This document shows, piece by piece, positions 32,088 through 44,036 of a stretch of DNA of 64,000 nt (the first letter of the stretch is position 1; each line of letters starts with the position of its first letter). The translations under genes and the position numbers were made by a program. The notes beneath the pieces were generated by a model that did not search any database, was not told the origin of the DNA, and saw only the letters and a program-made list of their open reading frames with translations. Origin of the DNA: Tretioscincus oriximinensis (Eukaryota; Chordata; Lepidosauria; Squamata; Gymnophthalmidae); assembly GCA_022410635.1 (NCBI GenBank), contig JAJVDF010000002.1, forward strand, positions 7,133,942-7,197,941, read 5' to 3'.

Positions 32088-35000
32088 GTAAGACTGATAA
32101 ACTATTATGTTTACAGGGATGCTGATGAGGCCTTGATAATTTTAATCTTAAAAGGCAGTTTCTTATTCTTATGGGAACTGCTATGTCCTATATCAACATA
32201 TAGATTCTAGATTTCTAGTCCAGGATATAATCCTAAAAGACCTAGAGCAGAAAGAACCCAATTAAATTCATTGGCAGTGATTAAATAAACCATACATAAG
32301 AACATAAGAAGAGCCATACTGGATCAGGCCACAGCCATCTGTCTCACACAGAGGCNCACCTGGGCAATCTGAACAGGAAAGCAAAATATGCACCTATTCA
32401 TGACTCCCTGCAAATGGCATTTCAGGAGTCCTGCCTGTTGCTCCATCCCGGAGGCAACATCCAGACGTCCATCCTAGTACCCATTTATACCCTTGGTGTC
32501 CATAAACCTTTCTAGTCCTGTCTTGAAACTATCCAAGCTGTTAGCTACTCCTACCTCTTCAGGAAGTAAATTCTACCTCTGGGTGAAAAAATACTTTCCT
32601 TTGTCTGTCCTCACTTTTCTACACATCAGTTTTAAGGAGTGCCCTCTGGTCCTAGTGTTGTGTGATAGAGAAAACATTTTTTCTCTATTCACCGTATCCA
32701 TTCCATGCATGATTTTGTACACTTCAATCAGATCACCTCTCAAATGTCGCCTTTCGAGGCTGAAGAGGCCCAGACGTTGCAGCCTGACTTCATAAGGGAG
32801 GTGCTCCAGAGCCTTGATCATTTTTGTTGCCCTTTTCTGCACCTTCTCTAGTTCCACAATATCCCTCTTGAGATGTGGTGACCAGAATTGAACACAGTAT
32901 ACCAAGTGCAGCCTCACCACAGATTTATAAAGAAGCAAAACAACATTTGCTGACTTCTTTTCGATTCCTTTCCTAATTATCCCTGACATGGAATTTGCCT
33001 TTTTTGCTGCTGCTGCACACTGGGTTGACATCTTCAACGAATTGTCCACTAACACCCCAAGATCCTTTTCTTGCTTGGTTACAGAAAGCTTAGATCCCAT
33101 CAGGTGGTAGGAGTAGCTGGGGTTCTTTGCCTCAATGTGCATAACTTTGCATTTGTTTAAATTGAAGTGCATGTGCCACTTTGATGCCCACTCACCCAAT
33201 TTCAATAGATCACTCTGGAGTGCCTTACAATCATTTTCGGTTTTCACTACCCTAAACAGTTTAGTGTCATCAACAAACTTGGCTACTTCACTATTTACCT
33301 CGGCATCCAGATCGTTTATGAATATATTGAAAAGCAAAGGTCCCAGTACAGACCCCTGGGGTACTCCACTTCTTACCTCTTTCCACTCAGAGAACTGTGC
33401 ATTTATTACTATCCTCTGTTTTCTATCTTTTAGCCAGTTTCCAATCCAGGACAAAGTCTGTCCTCTTATTCCATGAGTGTGGAGCTTTTTTAGAAACCTT
33501 TGATGAGGGACTGTATAGTTTGTAACCTCGGATTTCTGTATTCCATTGGTTTTCTTCTGTCCACCAGGTTTCAGTTATGCCAATATCGAAATTATTGTCG
33601 TTCACTAAGCATTCCAACTCCCCTATTTTTGTTTGGAGGCTTCTGGCATTTGTATACAGGCATTTACATGGATTTCTCCGGTGCAAGTTTGGCCCCGTAT
33701 ATTTGTGAGAAACCACAGTTTGCTTATTACAACTTTTTACTTGACTACTACAGCTGGGTACCCCCTCCGATAATATATTATCTGCATAATTCTGTTCCTC
33801 AGCAATTGCATTTACATTTACATTCATCTCGAACCAGCTGCTGCCCAGCTGCTGTCGGCTTTCCCCCATATATCAGTTTAAAAGCTGCTCTGCAACCTTT
33901 TTAATATAAACGCCAACAGTCTTGTTCCATCTTGGTTCAAGTGCAACCCATCCCTTTTTTACAGGTATGGCCTGTCCAAAAATGTCCCCCAGTTCCTTAC
34001 AAATCTAAATCCTTCCTCAAGATACCACAGCCTCATCCATACATTGAGGCTTCTAATCTCTGCCTGTCTAGCTAGCTGGTCCTGCATCTGGAACAGGTAG
34101 CATTTCAGAAAATGCAACCTTGGAGGTCCTGGATTTCAATCTTCTACCTAGCAACCTAAATTTGGCTTCCAGGACTCCCTACTTGGCTCTCCCAATGTCG
34201 TTGGTACCAACATATACAATAACACCTGGCTCCACCCCGGCATTAACAGCCCATCTAGATGTAGCGTGATGTCCGCAACCTTAGCAACTGGCAGGCAAGT
34301 TACCATGCGGTCATCACACCCATTGTACACCCTACTCTCAATATGCCTAACAATCGAATCGCCCCCTCCCATCACCCGTGGAGGACTATCCTAGGTGCAA
34401 GAGGATACCGGCACTTCTTCTAAGGAAGGGCTCCCCACTGATGGAAGCTGTCCTTCTTCCACATTCTGATGTCCTCTCTGCCCGAGACCCCTGCTCTCCA
34501 AGGCAGCTGGAGGGCTGCACTCCCAGGAATGGGATGCTCCTACTGCATCCCCGGAGGTCTCCTGATGCCTATTTCTGTCTCTCTGCTTCTCCAGGTCAGC
34601 TACCTTGGCTTCAAGGGAAGAAACACGTTCCCTGAGAGCCAGGAGCTCCTTGCACCGAAAACACACACTCATGATTTCTCACCAGCAGGTAGATAGTCAT
34701 ACATCTGACACTCAGTGTAAAACACTGGGAAGCCCCCTTCCCCCTGCTGGCGCTCTACTTTCATTCCTAATATTTTACTTGTATTACTATTAAAATTCTC
34801 TTTTGTTTCAAGATCCTTTGGTTATGGTTATAATCTAAGATATTTTTAGTAAAACTACTAAAATTATTCCTTTAGTATATGTTATGAAGTGAATTTACTT
34901 ACAATATATTAAAATATTTAGTTTGTTTTTAAAAAACCTCTATCTATTGGATATAATTAAATTTGTTTTTTTTAAATAAATAACAATACTAGTTATTTTA

Positions 35001-38000
35001 ATAAATAACAATACTAATTAATATTAATTTTACTCTTTTGTTTTTTAGTAATTTGTATAATGTTTATATCTCACACTCAATTTTAACAACAACATTTCGG
35101 AGCTTACCCCACAGCTGAACTGGCTTTTTTATTATTATTGATTAGTATTTTAAATATATATATAATCTAAATAGAATTATCTTTAGTTGCAGTATAAAAT
35201 TTTCTGCCCCTCTTCCTTGGGCTGGAAAGAGGAAGTGACTGAGCTGGTTTGCTAGCTCCTCCCTCTGACACAGCAGCAAGCTCCCTCCCCCTTCAGGGGC
35301 TTTGTTTTGCATGGAAAAAAACCTGCTTTTTAAACTTCTAAAAATCCCCAAACTCTAAGCTCTCTCTCCTGGCTATTTTGTGCCCCTCTTCCTTGGGCTG
35401 GAAAGAGGAAGTGCCTTTCTAATTCATCTGAAGAAGTAGACTTGCCTACGGAATCTTATGCTGCCTTCTTTCCTCTTGCTAGTTTCCAAAGTGCTGCAAG
35501 CCCTCCTTCCTGAACAAAGGCTAACATGGCTATTTCTTTGAAATTTCCCAATTCTGTAATTGAATAATCCTTGTATCATTTCTTTTCACAGTGTAGCCCT
35601 CCTCTGGAAGTGAAAGATCTATTGGTTGATATTAAAGATGGCAAAATTTTGATGGCTTTGCTGGAAGTTCTTTCTGGACAAAATTTGGTATGTACAAAAT
35701 GAAAATGTTATAATGACAGTGTATTCTAATGTTTTCTTCTTTAAAACTGTGTAGTACTGTATTAATCATTTTTAAAAAGGAAAGAAATATGTTTTAACCC
35801 AGGCATCTGCTGCCATTGAGACTGAGCTAGCTGGCTCTTGGTAATAGATATGAATATGAGATGTATCTTCTTTTTATAAATAATTGATGCCTTGTTGATG
35901 ATTAATGCATTTGAGCCATATTCCTACCCAGTATCCTCTTCGAGTTCCGTTATAGAAAACTATAAAATCCAGCAGCAACTAGTAAAATGAAGACATGAGG
36001 AATGGAATTCCATTTGTATGTCTATCTTTGGTGGGTTTTACATGTTAGCAGAACTGCCACTGTAAGCAAATATTAATCAAATAATTATCTTCACTCACCA
36101 TAGAGCTGAAAGGGACCTCCAGGGTCACCAACTCCCTATGCAGGATTCATTGAGCCCTTCCAGATAGATGACTGTTCAACCAATGTTTGAAGACTTCCAC
36201 TGGAGGAACACTCACCACCTTCTGTAGCAATCTATTCACTCATTGTAGAAGCAACACACTGCTCACACACCTGCTGTTGTTTTTTTTTTGGATGAAGGCA
36301 ACTTTTGTTCTTCAGTTCACGTTTCTACCCAGGGTTTTCTTGGGGAGAACAGGAACTGAGCTATCAACAAGAAGTGAGTTATTTTCTTGGGCTCCCTGAA
36401 GGGGACTGCACCCAATAAAATCAATTTGGATAATTTGGTATAGTATACAACTATGTAGCACTGCTAGAGCTCTCTTCAATAATTAACCATTACAGTGTTC
36501 TAAAGAGCACAAATGGTTTCTCTCTATATATACTACACCCTTGAAGTGACTCCTCAACTGCACAGTTGTGTGACTAATACACTTATAATGTAGTCTCATA
36601 GCAGAAGTCTTGAACCTCTGATCTCAAAAGACTCAAAATGCTTTCAGTGGAGAATCCCCCATTTTTACTAATTGATTGGCTATTACTGGTAAAGGCTGAA
36701 TCTAAAGTGGTGTTTTTTGGTTATTAGAACCTCTTTCACATTGGGTCTTTTTTCCAAATTCTATGATGGAATAGGAGCCTACAATCTTCATACTAGTGCA
36801 GACTGCAATATTCCTGCTTGGGACCCTGAATATAACCTGAGTTATATTCAGTTTAAGAAATAGCCTAGATTAGGGATGGAGAACCTAAGGNAACCTGATT
36901 ACGTCTGCCCCACATCATGCTTTCTGAACAATCATTTAACATAGCTCCTCATCATGTTCCGCACAGAACCATTAGGCTTATCTGGCTTAGAAAGAGTGAA
37001 GCTGGCTGCTGCTTCTGGGGGCAAGGCCTGTGGCTGTACTGCCAAATTTCTATGCTGCCTGGCTGCAATGATGGGAACTGTACAATAATCTCATGCCAGC
37101 TCCGATATAACACACCCTTGCACGTGATCAGAGATCACGTAGAGGAATACCTGAGAAAAATTGCCTCACCACAATTTCCACCTATTTTACCAGAAGTGAC
37201 ATTATTTTGATGTCACTTCTGGTATTTGCTTCCAGAAAAATGGCACCCAGAGCGACAATACTTCCTGTCCTCTCCAGGAAGCGACATCACAAAAAACCCT
37301 GGCATAAGATCTACCAGAAATTTTCAGGCTCCCTGTCGTAGATTTCTCTTCCAATAAGCTCCCATCATTGCCTGGCTGCCATTATGCCCACAATTTTGTA
37401 GGTCTGGATAGGGGAGGAGGTTTGGCTTAGGCAGGGGCATGGCCTAGGTAGGGGTGTGACACTGAGTACTGTATTCTTCAATAAACGCACTACTGTATTT
37501 ATACTATATACAATTATTTCCTTAGCACTATTTAAATCTATTCACTTTTTATGTAAAATTTAAAATATAGTCCATATCATAAAACCCTATAAAACCCCCC
37601 AAATGACCTGCCTATGTTGAAGTCAGCAAAAACAAAAACCCACAGAAACAAGTCTCATAACACAACGGGTTTACTCCACTAGTGAAAAATAAAGTCATAT
37701 AATCAACATGGAGATACATGTCATATTTTAGGACCTTTTGCTAGTTTCTATGAGTTATTGTAGCCATTAATTGAATAGTAAAACAAATGGTAAATTATCT
37801 GTTGGCAGATTTTCTTACAATCATTTTCTTTCATTTCTTTCAGCTACATGAGTACAAGCCCTCAACACACCGCATTTTTCGACTGAACAACATAGCAAAA
37901 GCCCTGAAGTTTCTGGAGGACAGCAATGTAAGTAATTCAGTCATTCTTCACTTTTCCTGATATTAATTGCTACCAAGAATGGTTTGTGCACAGGGGGATG

Positions 38001-41000
38001 TTTAAGCACTGTGTGTAGTGTTTATGGGGGGGAGAGTCTCTTGTTCCTAAAAACAACTATTAATTTTTTAAATGTTGTCTATCAAATGTTCAGTTGGATT
38101 AAAAATCAGGAAGCTAATATTAAAGTAAAATAATAAAAAGTATGAGACTACTAAGTTTAAAGAAGCTAGTCTTGGTTTGCTTTGAAGAATGGTGGTTTGA
38201 GTTATCTGATTTCTTTTCATCTTAGTTTATATTTAAGCATCAAAAGTTTTATATTGTATTGTTCATTTTAATGTAGGCAATACATTAGGACAGAATATCT
38301 GTAGCTGTAATGGATATAAAACAGCAAATGTTAGCAAGTGCAGATTGTAATGTCTGTAGCATCTGCTGAAATTTCCCCTTTTCCACATCGAATAAAGCTG
38401 CAGCTCTCCTGACATTTTTTAAATAGTAAACCTGTATAAAACACTAGAAAAGGGAAGGAAAATAGTTCAATTGATATCGCATAAAATAAATAAGTATAAC
38501 ATATACTGTCTTGGACTCTTACATAAAATGGAAGAGATGTAAGGATTCGTTTTTGAATAGTTGTTAATGCCATATTAGGATGCAGGTATGGCAGGACAAT
38601 AGTCAGAACAAATAATATCATTTACAGAGAGTCAAGTCTCCCCCTTGAGATGCATCAATAGCCATCTCTGTGTGCATTCAGAAAACGCTTGACATCTCTT
38701 TAACGTAGTCTTTAGTTGAAAAAACTGCTCTCCTTCCCCTACTTCCAGATATTGTTGTTTTAATATGCGTTTGGTTTTTCTTGTTAACTGCCCTGAAGTC
38801 TTCAGGTATAGGGTGGTATAGAAATGTAAAAACAAAATAAGAAAAGGCAAGGGTGTTGCCTTCTTCTGCTTGAGGCTTTGCAGGATCAGGTGCAATTGGT
38901 GAACCACTGTGTGAGACAGAGTGCTGGACAAGATAGACTCTGGCCTGATTCAGTAGGGCTCCTCTTACATTCTTTATAAATTATTAGGTTCCACAGAACA
39001 ATCCAAGCTTGAAAACAGGGATATAGGATAAGAACATTGGAGATCATAAAAGGAGCCTTGCAGAATCAAGTCCATCTAGTCCAATATCTTATCACACACA
39101 AAGGGCCATCAGATGCTCCTGAGGTGAATTTGCATTTTGAGTGTGGAACAATAAAGGCAAACTACCTGAACGCTGCATTCTCATTGCTAATTGCTTAAAT
39201 TTATTTTTGTTTTTGCACTTTGAGACTGGGAAATAGTCCAAGCAAATAGCAGGATCAGAACATTCACATTGCTAATTGTTTAACTACTCCCCAATCACCC
39301 CAAAAGTATTCATAAACTTACCTTAATCTTGTGATCATCTAAAACGTTGACCACTCAAGGTAGTCAAGATAAACGTTGACCACTTAAGGTAAGTTTCCTA
39401 GAAAGAGCAAATGCTGTATGGAGGGAGGAAGCCAATCTTGAAGAAAAATTACATCAGAATCTCTGTCACCTCATGTGTCTACTTGGGGTGGCCTACAGAG
39501 AGGAATAGGGCTGGACCTGACTCAGTAGTTTCCCAGTAAATCTCTACTCTGAAACTCTCCACCAGCTTTACAACTGGCTGGGTGTAGGAATGCTGAACAG
39601 ACCTCACCCTTTTCCAAAGTGCAAATAAAGTAGTTGCAGATGGGACTGGTCTTCAAGTCTCCATACAGGAAAGCAAATCCACCTTGGATATCCTCAAGCA
39701 AAAGAATGACAGAAAAAAAAACTATTTTCAACTCGCTGCAAATGTTTTCAGAGGCATCCTTCTTGTCTCTCTGGAGGCAGTATCTAGGCTCTGGATGAAT
39801 TTATGTAACCCTTTCCTAACCCTAGACCAATGACTCTCTGGGCGAAAAAAAAAAAGTATTTATTTATTTATTCACATTTCTATACCGCCCTATACCCAAA
39901 GGTCTCCTATTCGGCTTCTTATCTGTCTGATTCTCCTGCACCCATCAACTTCATAGAGTATCCCTTAATTCTAGTGTTATCCAATACAGACAATATTTTT
40001 TCTCTGTTCACCTTTTCCAACTCTGTTTATGATTTTGATGTTTTGATCTTGGAATATATTGTCTCAAAATAAGTCATTTTCAATGTTCCAGGCTAAAAAC
40101 ATAATTCAGAGCTGTATTGAATTCAAAACAAAATATCCCTGCATTTTTAACAACTGCATTTTAAATTTCACTTTGGAGATGTGTTTTCCCACTGAATTAA
40201 TAAAGGGATTACTTCTTAGCTTGCACAATTCCTTTTGTTCTATGGATCGAGTGATGCATAGCACTCCTCATGCCCTACTTCCTAAGCCAGAATCCTTAGG
40301 ATGTAGCCATGGAGAACAGGAGCTGTTTTCAGTTTCCCCATTGATCTCTATGACCAACAGTCGCAGAGAAACAATTGAGTATTTATGTTTTGCACCAGCT
40401 ATCAACAAAACAAAATGTCTTCCAATCCAAAAGGAATCAGTAACAGACTCACAAGTAGGTTCTATGGCACCTGGGGCAGAGAAATCCGGCACCCCCCTTG
40501 GTCTGATCATGCGTACTGTTTGGAACTGGCATGCTGGGTAAGAACTGGCACACCATGCAGGGAGAAGAGGAATATTTTCCTGCTCACAGTGCTTTCTGCC
40601 AGAAGAAACAAGGTTGAGCCCAGCTCCAGCATTCTTTTTAATAACTCAGCACTGGCTAGTACACTAATGGCTCAATGCCATCAAATCTGGACTCTTGCAA
40701 CATTTGCTTCCTTCCAGTTGCAGGCCTGACCTGAGGTAGGCTAGTTTGATAGTACTGTTTAAGCTTTACTTGTAAAGAACCAGAGTGCTGGACTCTTATT
40801 TGGTAGTCTTTTGATTGAATTCCACAATCCTTTATAAGCCAGCTGGGTGGCCTTGGGCCAATCACAGTTCTTTAGAACTCTCTCAGCCCCATTTACTTCA
40901 CAGGGTGTCTGTTGTGGAAAAAAATTACAAAAGCTATGTGTGCTGCCCTTTGGTGAGAATGTCATAATAACTAATAAATAATGATAATAATAATAATGAT

Positions 41001-43973
41001 AATGATAATTTATTAAGAACCATATTAGAATTAGTCCCAACAGATTTTGACACTTCTTCAATGAGTTACATATTTTAGTTTTCATGGACATTTTCCTCTA
41101 TATAAAAAAAATGAAATATTTTTCCTTCTAATAATTGGCTAATCATCTCTTACATTACACATAGGATTCTTTTCCAGAAACAATTGCATTATGCAAATCA
41201 TGTAGGAGGAAGTTATTGCTTTCTTTAACTTGTATTTTTTCTTGCTGGAAACAGAGTTGGCAAACCTGCTTTCAGAGGGAAGTGAAAATATATGGTAGGT
41301 CTTTTGATGCAGGAGAGGCTGCTCTTTTGAGGCAAGAACTGTACAAGAAGGGGAAATGCTACACCTAAAGTGTATCCTCTCTCTGATAAGGCAACAAGAA
41401 GAAGTTTAGCATCTGAGGCCTAGGTGAATAAGTATATTTTAATTAGTTGCTGAAAACTATGTAATGTAGGGACCTGGCAAATATCCTGGCAAATATTCCA
41501 GAATTTAAGGCCCTCTCCTTGAAATAATCAATACTGGCCAATCTAGACATGCCATATGCAGAGGATGCTGTTTGTACTTCTCTACTCCTTGGTGTAAATT
41601 TCAAACACCTGTTTTCAAAACTGACAATGGAGACGAGCATTTTACTGTTAAGATGTCATAATTATGTTTATGGTCAGATGGTGGGATAAGAATGTTTTTG
41701 TGTTTGTTTAGAACTTTGTTATTGATGGGCAAAATATTTGCAGTCAAACAACAGATCCTTCTCCTCAGGGAAATCGAATACATATTGGCTTGTTAAACTT
41801 GTATGCAGGGTGTGACCTGTTTAGCTGTTTTTACAGCCCATCTGACACTTTTACAACTTTAGTGTACTCTCGAGTTCTATTCGTAAGGGGAATTGAATAC
41901 CTACTCTGGTGTGATACATATGAGATTAACTGCACTTAGCTGGTTGAGCCACTAGTTGGCTACAGAAAATGACTGTACATCTCCAGCATACCTGTGAAAC
42001 CACATATGGTGCTATTTGGATTATTAAGTTGATGAGAAACGCTTCCCAAAGAATGGTTCTTCATCCTTCAACACCTTGAAAACTGACTTTTCTTTTCTGG
42101 AAATGCAGAGGAACAAGCACTAGCTGGAGAGAAGTTTACTGCATTACAAATGCAAAACCAAATACACAACAGAGATGTGTACAAAATAACATACCAAAGA
42201 AAAGGCATATCTTTCCTATAAATCAGTGCACAGTTTTTCTGGAACTTCTCTGGCAAATCACCATTGCATTTTCTAAATGACACGTTCAGTAGCTCTGAAG
42301 TCTGCCTGTGCTGATGACATCACACTTAAAGTGCCCATGCCTAACCTGTTGCTAAGAACTGCCATATGTCATAGTAAAGTCCCATACTTTGGCTTAAGCT
42401 CATGTAAGGTGAAGTTTTCCTTATGCACAGATAACCGTTTGGAGTCTGGATGGATATATTTGATCGCTTTGTCCAACCCTCTTTAAGGGCGTCCATGGCC
42501 ATATATTTGTAAGAGACACACACTGGGGAAGACTTAGAAGAGTAATCCAGGTTCGGTAGTGTAAACATGGCTACTGAATCCTAACCAGAGAAGAGCTGCT
42601 TTATCTTCACAGCTCTGTGGTTAAGAAAAAAGAAAACTTTAGAAGTGCTGCAGTGACAACTCCCAGGTATAACTGTCCAGGTATGCCTATCAAGGCTCCT
42701 CTAGTTTTCTAATTACAACAGAGCTTCCTATTCTTTCTTGGTCTGCGATGGGTCTTGGTCTGATCTTGTGGTTAGAGTAGTCAGGCTGTTAACTGGTTGA
42801 TTCTTGCTGTTTGATTCTGCACTCCTCTACGAAACCAGTTGGTGACCTTGGGTAAGCTACAGCTCTTTTGAGTTCCTCCGACTTCATAAGGTGTCTGTTG
42901 TGAAGAGTACAGAGGGTTATTTAAGCCACCTTGAGTTCCTCCAGGTTAATTAAAGTGGGGCTAATTCTTTCTTTGTTCAGCTTCAAGCTGTTTCCTTAAT
43001 GACTTTTAATTATTCTTTTTGAATGGTACATGCATCTGTTAAAAGCTAGGTTATTTTCCAGGGTACATGCCCCTTTTGCCCCTCCTCCCACAACCCAGCT
43101 AAGGTGTCTGAATCCCAGGATTCTAGACATTATCTTATTTTCTTTAATTCAATCTGTCTAAGCATTTCTACAGTTTCTCAGTTAAACTAATGGTTATTTT
43201 AACTCCAGCAAAGAGGATAGTAGCACTTGGAGACTAACAGTAGAAAAGTAAGTGGCATAAGCTTTTGTAGACACATCTACTTCTTTAGATGTTCAGAAGT
43301 TGACATGTCTACGAAAGCTTATGCCACCTACTTTTCTACTGTTAGTATCTAAGTGCTACTACCCCCTTTGCTGGACTTTCTACTAGACTAAGACAGCTAT
43401 TTCTTTGATTTTTGTTATTTTAACTCTGTGCAATGCAACAAATTATTTTATTGAAGTTCATGAATGCATTCTGCTACTCTGCTTGTTTTCCCTATTTAGT
43501 TGTGTTCCCAGTTATTTTGTAGACCATTCCTGTTTTTCCCTCTTTGGAAAGAAGGTCTTTAGGTTTGTTAAGTGAGTTTTTAAAAGGGCCTTAATTGGCT
43601 TACATGCCACAAATATTTGAAAAGGATGTAATTGTTGGTGACATCTGCGATTTTTGATATATGGAAGAGTAATACAGTTGTGATTATTTTGCTAAGTGGG
43701 GTGGGTAAATATAGCTGAAGTCCCATTAGAAAGAACACTGATATAACAAAATTATCAGTGTAACAAACTATGTGGAGCGCACATATAAATAATGTTGGTT
43801 ACAATGGGTTTTGTTGTAATAAATTTTCATTATAACAAACATATCCACCTGACACGTTGGTGTTGGTTATAACGGGGTTTCACCTATACATCTTCATAAA
43901 ATTATGTGGAAATTTATTGAAGTAGAAAATGTATCTAAACACATTTGCCTTCATTTTGGCAATAATAATGATA

Positions 43974-44036
<63 letters not shown>

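Noticed and set aside
39343..39390. CRISPR-like or regulatory repeat
   Set aside because: Only two diverged units; a simple local duplication in a vertebrate intron.
40059..40541. 160-codon open frame on the + strand, with overlapping frames on both strands
   Set aside because: No recognisable domain; overlapping open frames on both strands, composition like the intron, and no splice or start context. Treated as chance.
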